From positions 1 through 62,740 of the forward strand of contig CAJVYQ010000029.1 of NCBI GenBank assembly GCA_913009825.1: DNA of 62,740 nucleotides, given 5' to 3'. The notes beneath the pieces were generated by a model. It saw only the letters and a program-made list of their open reading frames with translations, was not told the origin of the DNA and ran no database searches. The first letter of the stretch is position 1; each line of letters opens with the position of its first letter. A program made the translations under genes and the position numbers. Positions 14,629-24,359 of this stretch are shown one piece after another. This stretch comes from an uncultured Deferribacteres bacterium. GTDB taxonomy: Bacteria > Zhuqueibacterota > JdFR-76 > DREG01.

Positions 14629-17226
14629 TCAATAACTGAACCACTTGTTGATCTTCAGTAAAAATACGTTATCGGATCGCACATCAAACAGGGTGGAAAA
14701 ATCTCTTCTGAAATCAAATTGTCCCCGGTTTTCGTAACTGGTTCTTCCCTGCGACCAAACCAAAAACAGGATGGAGCCGGGAGAATATTCCCAACGCACA
14801 ACCAAATTAGAGCGAAATTGCTTGAAATTGAAATCGGGAGAACCGCCGTAATTGTAAGCCTGAAAACGATTGTCGTAACGATCCTCTCTCGGATTTACTA
14901 CCTCGCGGAAATTACTGTAAGAACCGGCGGTAAAAAACGGCTGGCCGTAAAATTGGATGCTTAAATCAGGTGTAATAGTGTAATTCAAACGGGTAACGAT
15001 GAAAACGGTTTTCCTGTTTAATTCACCCAAAATATAATGAGTACCATTTTCATCCTGGATTTCATCTACATATTGCCGTTTATCCAATGAAGGATTCAAT
15101 CCCAAAAACATACTCATATTAAATCTGCCTGACGGGCGGAGATTTATCTTCGGACCGAAAAACAGTCTTCGCGTACCTTTGCCGTCAAAATTATAATTTA
15201 TATTGAACCCGCCACTGATGGCTTTTCTCTCATCAGAATTGAAGCCAAAATTGGTGTTGAAATGGTCCGGCAATTTCACGGCGGGACCACCGCGCAGCAG
15301 GGAAATATCCAATTGATCGGTTTCCCAATTTACATTACCACGGATATTCCAATAATTCAGGAACTGGAAAAAGCCGTTGACATTGCCGCCCAGGCTCAAA
15401 CGATCTGCGCCAAAATTGGCAACATGCCAGCCATTATAATTAAGATTATATTGCCGGAATATTTTCCCCGGCTTAAATTGATTGTAACCGCCCCAGAGCC
15501 CGGCTATAATCCAGTCCGCATTTCTCATAAAACCGATATCATTAGTTTCAAATCCCGGGCTCCTGATGAGAGAGAAAAAACCGTAGCGCCAATTTCCGCC
15601 GGCCATTTTACCGCCGAAAAGCGATGCGGCAAAACCACCCAACGAAGTCCGGTCCGGATTATAAGAAATATAGTTTGCGTCCGGTCTCTGAAAATAGCGT
15701 GCCGACGATAATTGAACCTCCCGGATCGCTTCTGCATCACCGGAAACATAAGAGCCCATCAATTTTGCATTCAGGAAAAAATGATCTTCACTCCAGCGGT
15801 GATTCAGGTCCAAACCGCCGGTTACAGCGCGACGATTCAGGAAATTCAGATTTTCGGTAGGAATGTCCCGGTAAACATGGGTAATGAGACCGCCAATGGT
15901 AGTCCGGCCGTTGCGAAAATCTTTTTGCACACGACCAACGAAATAATTTGTTAACGGTTCTACGGGTTCTCTGAACTCCTGTCCGGCCGAATGGATTCTG
16001 GCTTTCTCTTCTCTAGAAACGGCTTCCAGAATACCAATTGAAAAACCACGGGCAGTTTTCCCGGTTAGTTTTCCCGCACCGAGAATGGATGTTTGCTGCG
16101 GTTGATCCACAAAACCGCCATCCGGTACATTGGGATAATAATGAGGGGAACGGCCGATGCGGCGGGAATAAAACAGCGTTTCACTACCTAAATCCCCGTC
16201 ACCAATGCCGATGCTGTAATTAAAAATATTATTCCCCTCAACAAAAAACGGTCGTTTTTCTTCGAAAAATGATTCAAATGCAGAAATGTTCAGCTCGGAA
16301 GGATCTGCTTCCACCTGACCAAAATCAGGGTTGATCGTTAAATCCAAAGTAAGATTGCTGGTAACACCGTATTTTAAATCGCCGCCGATGCGGGAATCAA
16401 AATTCCGGCCGGTGCGGAAAGGATTGCCCTTCTCTTTGGGTGCGGCCTCTTCCAAAGCAACCCAGTATGGCATTACCTGAATATGCCGGGGCGAAGACAG
16501 GTTGTGGATCCCGTTCAGCTTTCCAAACAGCGACACCATGGCAGAAGCATCTTTCGGAACGTGTTTCCAAAAATCGACTTCGTTGTTGCGGTTTATCTGC
16601 CTCATCACCTGAAAACCCCAATCCTTCTTTGAATCGTTTGAAAAACGCAATTGGCTCAACGGGATGCGAAACTCGGCAATCCAGCCATCGGAAACGATTC
16701 GTGTCGCCACGTCCCATACCGCATCCCAGTTTTCATCCCGGTTGGTATCATCCGACCACAGCGCGTCTTGTTTTATACCCGCCGGATTGACGGCAAATTC
16801 AAATGCGGTGCGTTTGTCCGCATAGCTGTCAAAAGAGATATGCACCCAATCTGAGGGTGAATCCTGATCACGGCGCGTGAGCAGCCCTCGTATCTTATCC
16901 GGATGCGAATCGTAAGCGTAAACTCCTACATAAATGGCATCATGATCATAAGCGACCCGGACGTCGGTCTTTTCTGTGGCCGGTTTACCTTCGTTTGGGT
17001 CCTGTTGAATGAAATGGTCTGTAACGGCCGCCTTTTTCCAAACCGGTTCGTCCAGACGGCCATCAATCGTAATTTTTTCATTTTTTAATGCGAATGCCTG
17101 CAGTAATTTTACCGGAGGGACATAATCTTTTTTCTTCACTTTTTTGGCTATCCCTACTCCGGGGAATGAGCAGAATGAAAAACTTGCTAAAAGCAGAAGA
17201 GCTAACGTTCGACGTCTGAAAAGCAT
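14629..17226 (-). CDS. CBM9-like / DUF5916 outer-membrane protein
   Basis: About 865 residues. Signal peptide (RRRTLALLLLASFSF), then a carbohydrate-binding family 9-like domain at about 45-230 (ITIDGRLDEPVWKKA, VRVAYDHDAIYVGVYAYD, WIAEFRIPLSQLRF) and a DUF5916 region to the C-terminus that looks like an outer-membrane beta-barrel (alternating aromatic strands, terminal Phe-Ser-Tyr). Such proteins are frequent in FCB bacteria and are often annotated as hydrolases, but no enzymatic function is established. A GTG start at 17259 is open in frame. The ATG at 17226 is preferred because GAGG lies 8 bp upstream and the signal peptide begins there. Single gene with its own terminator. Confidence 0.82.
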   Translation of the reverse strand: MLFRRRTLALLLLASFSFCSFPGVGIAKKVKKKDYVPPVKLLQAFALKNEKITIDGRLDEPVWKKAAVTDHFIQQDPNEGKPATEKTDVRVAYDHDAIYVGVYAYDSHPDKIRGLLTRRDQDSPSDWVHISFDSYADKRTAFEFAVNPAGIKQDALWSDDTNRDENWDAVWDVATRIVSDGWIAEFRIPLSQLRFSNDSKKDWGFQVMRQINRNNEVDFWKHVPKDASAMVSLFGKLNGIHNLSSPRHIQVMPYWVALEEAAPKEKGNPFRTGRNFDSRIGGDLKYGVTSNLTLDLTINPDFGQVEADPSELNISAFESFFEEKRPFFVEGNNIFNYSIGIGDGDLGSETLFYSRRIGRSPHYYPNVPDGGFVDQPQQTSILGAGKLTGKTARGFSIGILEAVSREEKARIHSAGQEFREPVEPLTNYFVGRVQKDFRNGRTTIGGLITHVYRDIPTENLNFLNRRAVTGGLDLNHRWSEDHFFLNAKLMGSYVSGDAEAIREVQLSSARYFQRPDANYISYNPDRTSLGGFAASLFGGKMAGGNWRYGFFSLIRSPGFETNDIGFMRNADWIIAGLWGGYNQFKPGKIFRQYNLNYNGWHVANFGADRLSLGGNVNGFFQFLNYWNIRGNVNWETDQLDISLLRGGPAVKLPDHFNTNFGFNSDERKAISGGFNINYNFDGKGTRRLFFGPKINLRPSGRFNMSMFLGLNPSLDKRQYVDEIQDENGTHYILGELNRKTVFIVTRLNYTITPDLSIQFYGQPFFTAGSYSNFREVVNPREDRYDNRFQAYNYGGSPDFNFKQFRSNLVVRWEYSPGSILFLVWSQGRTSYENRGQFDFRRDFSTLFDVRSDNVFLLKINKWFSY

Positions 17227-17487
17227 AGGCGTTGCCTCAAAAAAATGATTAGTTACCACACATCATACATATTCGGTAAAATGGAAAATTTGTTTCAGGA
17301 AAAAATGGATTTGAAGATATTTTTTAGGAAAAATGAAGAAATTAACGAGCACACAAAACAAACAAATCTTTCATTCAGCTTAGATGATTCTGATTTTTAG
17401 AGTTTTTCATCTATTTAATGTCTGAACGAAAAGTGGAAAACATGCATCTTGCTGGTTTAATAAACTGTTTAGTTGCCTACTTTTCAA

Positions 17488-17585
17488 GTAACTATTCAGG
17501 CTAAGTATTCCTTGTAGAGCGGGACGCCCGCTAAGGCGATTCAGCGAATCGCCCTACATAAAAGAAAACAATGCTGAATAGTTAC
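17488..17585. mobile_element. MITE-like element, family 2, with 8-bp target duplication
   Basis: 98 bp with terminal repeats GTAACTATTCAG and CTGAATAGTTAC, flanked on both sides by CTTTTCAA (17480-17487 and 17586-17593). The interior holds a palindromic GTAGAGCGGGACG...GCGAATCGCCCTAC segment related to the repeat at 24292-24359. No coding content. Confidence 0.82.
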
Positions 17586-17643
17586 CTTTTCAATAAGATT
17601 ATAATTCAAACAAGATGTTTGATATACAATTTAGATACTTTTC

Positions 17644-17820
17644 GTGATCATCGTTACCGACACAGGCGCTCCGGCAATCACTGCTTACGTTCCGGATGAT
17701 AATACGACGCAGATCGATGCTCTCTGTCTTGCCGCTGTTGAAGTATCTCTCTTTCTATGGCAACTCATTTTTGCAGCTAAAGATGATCTGTTTTTATTTC
17801 TGAGCCCGGCGCCGCTTTAA
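17644..17820 (+). other. Possible 58-codon gene remnant
   Basis: A GTG-initiated frame (VIIVTDTGAPAITAY..., ending LFLSPAPL) runs to a TAA at 17818. It has no recognisable ribosome site or family match. Its codon use looks more gene-like than the surrounding AT-rich spacer, so it could be a decayed fragment. It is recorded only because it is otherwise unexplained. Confidence 0.2.
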
Positions 17821-17921
17821 TCGTGCAATCTGCATAGAATTGAATTGTTGCTAAAATTTAACTTGCCAAAGAAAAACATTTATCATATATTAGCGCTCAT
17901 TAAATATGCAAATATATATTT

Positions 17922-17939
17922 ATTAGACATGCGTCTAAT
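17922..17939 (+). promoter_or_regulatory. Palindromic operator for TetR-type repressor
   Basis: ATTAGACATGCGTCTAAT is an 18-bp inverted repeat 19 bp upstream of the tetR start codon, in an AT-rich promoter-like region (TATATT at 17914-17919). It fits an autoregulatory site that would also control the downstream RND pump genes. Confidence 0.65.
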
Positions 17940-17958
17940 TTATTGTCGGAGTTCAAAT

Positions 17959-18594
17959 ATGGGCATTCAGGAGAGAAAAGAGAGAGAAAAAGAACGGCGG
18001 CGCAGCGAAATAACCGATGCGGCGGAAATAATTATTTTTGCCAACGGAATTGAAAAAGCAAAAGTAGAGGATATTGCCGAACAGGCTGAACTAAGCAAAG
18101 CAACTCTCTATCTCTATTTCCACAACAAGGAAGAAATCTACTTTGCCATCTCCATGCGCGGTCAAAAAATCATGCTGGATATGGTTGAAAAGGCGATTCT
18201 CAGTGTGACGGAAATCCGGGCGAAAATTTTGTCTTTTCTTAAAACCATGGTTCAGTTCAAAGAAACTTACCCGGATTATTTTAACGCGGTTTTGTATTTT
18301 CTTACCAATAAAATTCAGTTTGAAGGTAAAAATGTTGCGCTGCATGAAAGCCGGATGAGCCATGAAAAATACCTCAATCTCTGGATCGACCTGATTCAAA
18401 AAGGGAAACAGGAAGGTGTGATTCGCACTGAATTGAACGAAGTAAACACAGTGCTGCTTTTGTGGATGCAGTTGATGGGTTTTCTGAGAATTTACTCGGT
18501 CATTGAGGAGAACTTAAACGAAATGTTCCATATTAAAAAAGAAAATATGATGAATGAATATTTTGAATTAATTTTACAAGGTGTGGTAAAATAA
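17959..18594 (+). CDS. TetR/AcrR family transcriptional repressor
   Basis: A 211-residue regulator. N-terminal helix-turn-helix at about 15-60 (VEDIAEQAELSKATLYLYFHNKEEIYFAI), then a helical ligand-binding domain. The open frame begins at 17845, but the ATG at 17959 follows CGGAG at a good distance and gives the normal TetR N-terminus. The stop lies 16 bp before the start of the membrane-fusion protein gene, so regulator and pump form one operon. The palindrome at 17922-17939 is the likely binding site. Ligand-induced release is expected from the family; the inducer is unknown. Confidence 0.88.
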   Translation: MGIQERKEREKERRRSEITDAAEIIIFANGIEKAKVEDIAEQAELSKATLYLYFHNKEEIYFAISMRGQKIMLDMVEKAILSVTEIRAKILSFLKTMVQFKETYPDYFNAVLYFLTNKIQFEGKNVALHESRMSHEKYLNLWIDLIQKGKQEGVIRTELNEVNTVLLLWMQLMGFLRIYSVIEENLNEMFHIKKENMMNEYFELILQGVVK

Positions 18595-18610
18595 AATGAA
18601 AGGAAGAATG

Positions 18611-19639
18611 ATGAAACGATCCATCTCATTTTTATTGTTATCGATTTTCGCACTGTATCTGTCATCTTGCAGTGGCAAAAAGGCGGAATCCAGAAATATA
18701 AACCGGATTTACCGGGAAGATGGTGTTCCCGTAAAAATTGAAAAACTGAAACTCACGAAATTTGAAACCAAATTGAGTTATCATGCGGTTTTATCGGGCA
18801 TTGAAGAGTCGTCGGCGTTTGCCATGGTTGGCGACAAAGTGGAAAAAGTGTTGGTTCGGGTTGGCGATTATGTGAAAAAAGACCAGGTTCTTGTGACCTT
18901 TCCCACCGACAACCCGGCGGCAAAATACTATCAGGCCAGGGTAGTTTATGAAAATGCCAAAACCGCTTATCGAAGGGTTGAAAACCTGTTTAAAACCGGG
19001 GGGATTTCGCAACAGGATCTGGACAATACAAAAGCGGGCTTTGATGTGGCGGAGGCCAATTGGCGGGCCGCCCGGCAGAAGGTTAAAGTGAAAGCTCCCA
19101 TCAGCGGGTACGTAACCAGGGTGAGCGTACAGGAATCCGACAACGTGCACCGGGACGCGGAATTGGTGACTATTTCCAGGACAGATAAATTGAAAGCAAA
19201 AGTCTGGGTAGCGGAAAGTGAAATCCGGAATGTAAAAAAAGGCTTACCGGCTTACGCTGTTTGGCGGGATTCCACAATTCGGGGTAAAGTAGAGCAGGTT
19301 GATATGGCGATGAACCAGAAAGTACAGGCGTTCGGCGCCACACTCGAGTTTGAAAATCCCCATTACCGTTTGACCTGTGGCATTACCGCAGATATCTTTA
19401 TCATCACGTACAGCAATTTGCAGACAATGGTGGTTGAAAGGAAAAATATTTTGCAGGATCAAAACGGCGCTTATGTTTTTATTGCCGACCAAAATCAGGC
19501 GAAAAGACGGCCGGTCAAATCAGGCCGTGAACAGGGGTTGGATATCGAAATACTTGAAGGATTAAATCCGGGGGACGAACTGATTGTTGCAGGGCAGCTT
19601 TTGCTGAAACCGGGTAGTAAAATCAACGTTATCAAATAA
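18611..19639 (+). CDS. RND efflux membrane-fusion (periplasmic adaptor) lipoprotein
   Basis: A 342-residue HlyD/AcrA-type adaptor. It starts with a lipoprotein signal (lipobox LSSC), so it is likely anchored by lipid in the periplasm. Lipoyl-like halves flank a short helical hairpin (VEKVLVRVGDYVKKDQVL; VKAPISGYVTRVSVQESD), followed by the beta-barrel and membrane-proximal domains. It links the RND pump and the TolC-type channel encoded downstream. An ATG at 18596 is open, but AGGA at 18601-18604 places the ribosome for the ATG at 18611. It is 12 bp from the pump gene. Confidence 0.88.
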   Translation: MKRSISFLLLSIFALYLSSCSGKKAESRNINRIYREDGVPVKIEKLKLTKFETKLSYHAVLSGIEESSAFAMVGDKVEKVLVRVGDYVKKDQVLVTFPTDNPAAKYYQARVVYENAKTAYRRVENLFKTGGISQQDLDNTKAGFDVAEANWRAARQKVKVKAPISGYVTRVSVQESDNVHRDAELVTISRTDKLKAKVWVAESEIRNVKKGLPAYAVWRDSTIRGKVEQVDMAMNQKVQAFGATLEFENPHYRLTCGITADIFIITYSNLQTMVVERKNILQDQNGAYVFIADQNQAKRRPVKSGREQGLDIEILEGLNPGDELIVAGQLLLKPGSKINVIK

Positions 19640-19651
19640 GAGGAGAATCGT

Positions 19652-22600
19652 ATGTTTCTTTCAAGTCTTTCGATCAAGCGCCCGGTTATGGTGAGCATGG
19701 GCTTGCTTGCCTTCCTAGTGTTTGGTATTATGGCTTATTTCAGTCTTACACTGGATATGATGCCGGAAGTGGAGATTGGTGTTGTCACGGTTCAAACCAT
19801 CTACCCGGGCGCCGGGCCCAAAGAGATTGAAATGCAGATTTCTAAAAAGATCGAGGACGCTGTAGCGACTGTCAGTAAAATTGATGTATTACAATCTTAC
19901 TCCATGGAAGGTGTCTCATTTGTCACTGTCCGGTTCAAAATCGGCAAAGATCCGGATATTGCTAATCAGGAAATAAAGGATAAAGTAAATGCCATCCTCA
20001 ACGATCTGCCCAAAGATGCGCATCTGCCGGTTGTGCAGAAGTTCGATATCGGTGCGTTTCCTATCGTAGAAATGGTACTGACGGGCAAACAGAGCATGAC
20101 GCAATTGTACGAAATCGCCGACAAACAGCTAAAAGACCGTTTGTCCCAGATAGAAGGCGTGGCCCGCGTAAATATTACCGGCGGAGAAAAGAGGGAGATT
20201 CGCGTGGAACTGGACAACCGGGTTGTTTTTCAGAATTCCATCTCTCTGCCACAATTGGCGCAAATTCTGGCGGTACAAAATTTGGATATGCCGGGGGGAC
20301 ATTTTCAACAGCGGAGCCAGGAGTATTCCGTGCGCTTGAAAGGTGAATTTGACCGCGTTGAGACGATCAACAACCTGGAAATCCCCACATCTTACGGAGT
20401 AAAAAAAGTAGGGCAATTGGCAAAAGTACGGGATACCGGCGCAGAAGTCCGGGAACGTACCATCTATTTTGATAATATCAATAAGATCAGAGAAAATCAT
20501 GTGGTTCTGCTCAGTGTGCTTAAAAGTTCAGGTGGAAATACCGTGGCGATGGCGAAGCTCATTAAAAAGGAATTACCGGCCATCGAACAGGATTTGCCGG
20601 CGGGAAGTCATCTAACCCTGGTGCGTGACGCCTCCCTGTTTATCGAAAGTTCCGTTGAAGACACCTTGAGTAACATCATCATGGGGATCATTCTGACTTC
20701 GCTGGTTTTGTTATTTTTCCTGCATGATCTGCGTTCAGCCATCATCGTGGCAGTGGCCATGCCCATGTCTATTCTTTCCACTTTTTTGTTGATGCAAATC
20801 TCCGGTTTCTCATTGAATATTATGACCTTGATGGGCTTGTCAACGGCGGTGGGAATTCTGGTGACCAATTCGGTGGTGGTTTTGGAAAATATTTTCCGCC
20901 ACAAAGAGATGGGGCACGGGCGCATCGATGCTGCCGATAAGGGAACCGCGGAAATTGCCGTTGCCGTCATCGCCTCCACTCTGACCAACATTGTGGTGTT
21001 TTTGCCCATCGCTTCCATGAGCAGTATGGTGGGGCAGTTTTTCAAGGAATTTGCTCTGACGGTAACGTATGCTACTATTTTTTCCTTGTTAATCTCCTTT
21101 ACGCTAACGCCAATGCTGGCGTCACTTATTCTCCCGGAAAATGTGGGCAAAAAAAATCTGCTGGGACAAAAGTTAGAAGCCATGTTCCATGCCTGGGAGC
21201 GATGGTATCAGAAAATTCTTCGTGTGGTACTGGCAAATAAAAAGAGAAGCGTAATAACAATCCTTACTTCTTTAGTTTTATTTATTTTGAGCCTTTTTGT
21301 CGCCGGGAAAGTTGGGTTCGAATTTATGCCGATTTTGGATGAGGGCGATATCAACATCGAAGTTGAATTGCCACAGGGCTATAATTTAAATGAATCCGCC
21401 AAATTGGTGCAAACCATCGAAGACCGGCTAAAAATCCATTCTGAAGTGAAACATATTTTAACTACTGTCGGCTCGCTAAGTCAATTGGATGTAGGGACAA
21501 ATATGGCGCTGATTAAAGTTAAGCTGATCGATGCGGCGGACCGGTCCAGTTCCGGCACGGAAATGGCCGGTCGTTTCAGCGAAGAATTGTCGACTATTCC
21601 CAATGCCAAGATTCGCGTCTCTCCGATTTCATCGATTGGCCAGGGCCAGGCGCCGGTGCAATTTTATTTACTGGGACAGGATGTAACCCGTTTGGAAAAA
21701 TATAAAAAGGATGTGCTCGATCGGATCAGCGATGTGAACGGATTGATCAACCTGAACACAAGTTCGCGCGCCGGCAAGCCGGAAATCACATTGATTCCGG
21801 ACCGGCAAAAGATCGCCGGCGCCGGTCTGACAGTTTACGATCTGGCCATGACACTGCGCAGCGCTGTGGAAGGGGTGATCGCCACCCGCTACCGCGAAGC
21901 GGGAAACGAGTACGATATCCGTGTGTGCATGACGGATGAATCGGTAGACACGCCGGAAAAAGTAGGGAATATTACGGTGGTTTCACCGACCGGAAAATAC
22001 CGGTTATCCCAATTTGCCGCAGTCAGATTTACCGAAGGTTATAGCAAAATTCTTCATAAAGACAAATACAAGGCGATCGAATTTAGTGGTTACGTGGCGT
22101 CCGGCTATAATCTTGGCGGTGTGGTGAATGAGATTCAACAGCGTATTGCAGCCGTACAATTACCCTCCGGCTACAAAGTCGATTGGGGCGGCAACGCAAA
22201 GATGATGCAGGAAACAGCAGTAGATATGTTAAGAACTTTCATTATTGCACTGCTGCTGACATATATGTTGTTAGCCGCCATTCTGGAGAGTCTTACCCAG
22301 CCGTTGATGATTTTGGGCACCGTGCCGCTGGCATTAATCGGTGTTTTTATTGCCATGTTTGTTACCGGAAAAACCATGAACACCATTTCCATGATGGCCA
22401 TTGTGATGCTGCTTGGAATTGTGGTCAACAACGCCATCCTTTTGTTAGATTACACCAACATTTTACGGAAGCGCGGCAAAAATGTACATGATGCGCTTCT
22501 TGAAGCTTGTCCGACCAAACTAAAACCGATCATCATGGCAACCATTGCCATTATGCTTGGCATGTTGCCGATGGCCTTAGGTATCGGCGCCGCAGGTTCG

Positions 22601-22720
22601 GAATTCAGGCAGCCGATGGGGATTGTCAGTATTGGCGGTTTGGTTGTATCGGCGATTTTTACGATGGTTGTGATACCGGCCATTTACTTTTTGAGTACAA
22701 AATCAAAAAAAGAAGCATAA
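19652..22720 (+). CDS. RND efflux pump, HAE1/AcrB-like
   Basis: A 1022-residue inner-membrane transporter with the standard RND layout: membrane helix 1 (about 12-32), a large periplasmic porter domain, a helix bundle at about 335-525, a second porter domain and a final bundle to about 1015. The N-terminal FLSSLSIKRPVMVSM is typical. It exports hydrophobic compounds in a tripartite complex with the adaptor and the outer-membrane channel. In helix 4 the residues aligned with the proton-carrying Asp pair of AcrB (407/408) are Thr405 and Asn406 (GILVTNSVVVLENI), which is unusual. AGAGGAG precedes the ATG. It is co-transcribed with tetR, the adaptor and the TolC gene. Confidence 0.92.
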   Translation: MFLSSLSIKRPVMVSMGLLAFLVFGIMAYFSLTLDMMPEVEIGVVTVQTIYPGAGPKEIEMQISKKIEDAVATVSKIDVLQSYSMEGVSFVTVRFKIGKDPDIANQEIKDKVNAILNDLPKDAHLPVVQKFDIGAFPIVEMVLTGKQSMTQLYEIADKQLKDRLSQIEGVARVNITGGEKREIRVELDNRVVFQNSISLPQLAQILAVQNLDMPGGHFQQRSQEYSVRLKGEFDRVETINNLEIPTSYGVKKVGQLAKVRDTGAEVRERTIYFDNINKIRENHVVLLSVLKSSGGNTVAMAKLIKKELPAIEQDLPAGSHLTLVRDASLFIESSVEDTLSNIIMGIILTSLVLLFFLHDLRSAIIVAVAMPMSILSTFLLMQISGFSLNIMTLMGLSTAVGILVTNSVVVLENIFRHKEMGHGRIDAADKGTAEIAVAVIASTLTNIVVFLPIASMSSMVGQFFKEFALTVTYATIFSLLISFTLTPMLASLILPENVGKKNLLGQKLEAMFHAWERWYQKILRVVLANKKRSVITILTSLVLFILSLFVAGKVGFEFMPILDEGDINIEVELPQGYNLNESAKLVQTIEDRLKIHSEVKHILTTVGSLSQLDVGTNMALIKVKLIDAADRSSSGTEMAGRFSEELSTIPNAKIRVSPISSIGQGQAPVQFYLLGQDVTRLEKYKKDVLDRISDVNGLINLNTSSRAGKPEITLIPDRQKIAGAGLTVYDLAMTLRSAVEGVIATRYREAGNEYDIRVCMTDESVDTPEKVGNITVVSPTGKYRLSQFAAVRFTEGYSKILHKDKYKAIEFSGYVASGYNLGGVVNEIQQRIAAVQLPSGYKVDWGGNAKMMQETAVDMLRTFIIALLLTYMLLAAILESLTQPLMILGTVPLALIGVFIAMFVTGKTMNTISMMAIVMLLGIVVNNAILLLDYTNILRKRGKNVHDALLEACPTKLKPIIMATIAIMLGMLPMALGIGAAGSEFRQPMGIVSIGGLVVSAIFTMVVIPAIYFLSTKSKKEA

Positions 22721-22786
22721 CGTGAAAACAGGCCTGTGCGTTTTTTAAGTCCGAAAAGGTTTTTAATAAACAGCAAGGAGTTCGGA

Positions 22787-24100
22787 ATGAAAAAAATTTT
22801 AGTGATCAGCATCGGTTTTTTTCTTCTCTTCGGCAATGCAGAAGGAACGGAAAAATTAACGCTGGATCGTTTTTTATCTCTGGTAAAACAACATAATAAA
22901 AATATCCAACTGGCGGAAAAAAGTCTGGAAACGGCAAAAGCGGTGAAGAAGGAAGCCCTAGCCTCGGCGCTGCCCAAAATGAACGTTCAGGTGGCCTATA
23001 ATCGTAATTTGCTGATCAATTATATTTATATCGATTTCCCCGATTTTAGCACGGGAATAGCCAAAACCCAGAAATTTAAAATTTCTTTCAACAATGAATA
23101 CCGGTTCAATGCCGTTCTATCGCAGCCGGTGTTCAGTTTTAAAATCGGCAACGCGCTGCGGGCGGCAAGCCGCTACGAGAAAACTACAAAATATGCTTAC
23201 AAAGCACAGATTCAGGCGATTCTCACCGGTTCAAAAAAAGCCTTTTTTCAGACCATGCTGCTGCAAAAAGTGGTGGAAGTTGCAAAAGCCGCTGAAGAGA
23301 ATGCCAGGGAAAATTATGTGCAAGTGCAGAATAAATACGATAATGGCCTGGCTTCACAGCTTCAGCTTCTCCAGGCAAAAGCAAGATGGAAAAGCCTCAT
23401 CCCGGCAACGTCGCAGACCGTCCGGAATTATGAAATGGCGCTGAACAATTTAAAGACCATGTCCGGACTGGATTTGAAAAAAGATATCCAATTATTGGGT
23501 GATATGGAGAAATATCCTCCGTTACCGGATAGCCTGAAATTCAGCTCGATTCTGCAAAACCGGCCCGATTACATTGCCCTGAAATGGGAAAAGAAGCTGC
23601 GGGAGAACGGCGTCACCAATGAAAAAGCAAATTATTTCCCCAGCTTAGATGCAAGCGTGATTTATGCTTTTTCTTCAATCTCGGATTATTTGAAGCTGGA
23701 ACGCAGAAATAACAATATCATCGTCGGTTTGACGCTGAATATTCCCATCTATACCGGCGGTTACACCGGCGCCCAGGTACAAAAAGCAAAAGTGGAATTA
23801 GATAAAACCAACATCAAAATTCAGCAGGCAGAGGAGTTGATTCAAACCCAGGTGCAGAATATCTATCTGAGACTGCGGGAAGCACAGCAGCGGATACTGT
23901 CGGCGAAGATGAATTTGACCACGATTGAGAAGGCGTATACTATCGCGCAAAAAAGTGCGGATAACGGACTGGCCACCCAATTGGAACTGAAAGACGCCCG
24001 GGTTCTGTTCGATCAGACCCAATTAGGCTATTACGCCGCCATTTACGATTATCTGTCCGCTTATTACGATTGGCAGCAAGCGACGGGAAATGTGAAATAG
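22787..24100 (+). CDS. TolC-family outer-membrane efflux protein
   Basis: A 437-residue outer-membrane channel subunit. Signal peptide about 1-21; two repeated coiled-coil halves (OEP domains) with NYVQVQNKYDNGLASQLQLL in the first and IAQKSADNGLATQLELKDA in the second. It forms the exit duct of the upstream RND pump. The open frame begins at 22736, but AAGGAG at 22775-22780 supports the ATG at 22787. Two strong hairpins (24118-24149 and 24163-24199) follow the stop and probably end the operon. Confidence 0.9.
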   Translation: MKKILVISIGFFLLFGNAEGTEKLTLDRFLSLVKQHNKNIQLAEKSLETAKAVKKEALASALPKMNVQVAYNRNLLINYIYIDFPDFSTGIAKTQKFKISFNNEYRFNAVLSQPVFSFKIGNALRAASRYEKTTKYAYKAQIQAILTGSKKAFFQTMLLQKVVEVAKAAEENARENYVQVQNKYDNGLASQLQLLQAKARWKSLIPATSQTVRNYEMALNNLKTMSGLDLKKDIQLLGDMEKYPPLPDSLKFSSILQNRPDYIALKWEKKLRENGVTNEKANYFPSLDASVIYAFSSISDYLKLERRNNNIIVGLTLNIPIYTGGYTGAQVQKAKVELDKTNIKIQQAEELIQTQVQNIYLRLREAQQRILSAKMNLTTIEKAYTIAQKSADNGLATQLELKDARVLFDQTQLGYYAAIYDYLSAYYDWQQATGNVK

Positions 24101-24117
24101 AGGGAAACCAACCTAAA

Positions 24118-24149
24118 AACCTTCCGGGTTTTCAAAACCCGGAAGGTTT
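24118..24149. terminator. AACCTTCC hairpin after TolC gene
   Basis: AACCTTCCGGGTTTT and AAAACCCGGAAGGTTT form a perfect palindrome 17 bp after the stop. It is a member of the dispersed hairpin family and a likely terminator. Confidence 0.6.
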
Positions 24150-24162
24150 GTTCCTCTTGCAA

Positions 24163-24199
24163 AAAGAAGCCGGCCTTCTTGAAGAAGGCCGGCTTCTTT
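24163..24199 (+). terminator. Second hairpin with T-rich tail
   Basis: AAAGAAGCCGGCCTTCTT and AAGAAGGCCGGCTTCTTT form an 18-bp perfect stem followed by CTTTTCT. It is the sister of the hairpin at 3013-3047. Confidence 0.6.
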
Positions 24200-24291
24200 C
24201 TTTTCTAAAAAACTTAAATTCAGATAAAATAAAAATCAGCAACCGGACAAAGAAGCGCCTCTCCGCTTTTCGTATTCTTCGTGTTTAAAAA

Positions 24292-24359
24292 TGTAGCGCG
24301 GGACGCTGTCCCGCCCCGGCGATTCGGCCTGCCTGCGCAGACAGGCGAATCGCGCTACA
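24292..24359. repeat. Palindromic GTAGCGCG repeat at ABC gene end
   Basis: TGTAGCGCG (24292-24300) and CGCGCTACA (24351-24359) bound a GC-rich 68-bp segment with internal stems (GGGACGCTGTCCC; GCCTGCCTGCGCAGACAGGC). A related sequence lies inside the element at 17488. Its right arm supplies the TAG stop of the ABC transporter gene. Confidence 0.65.
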
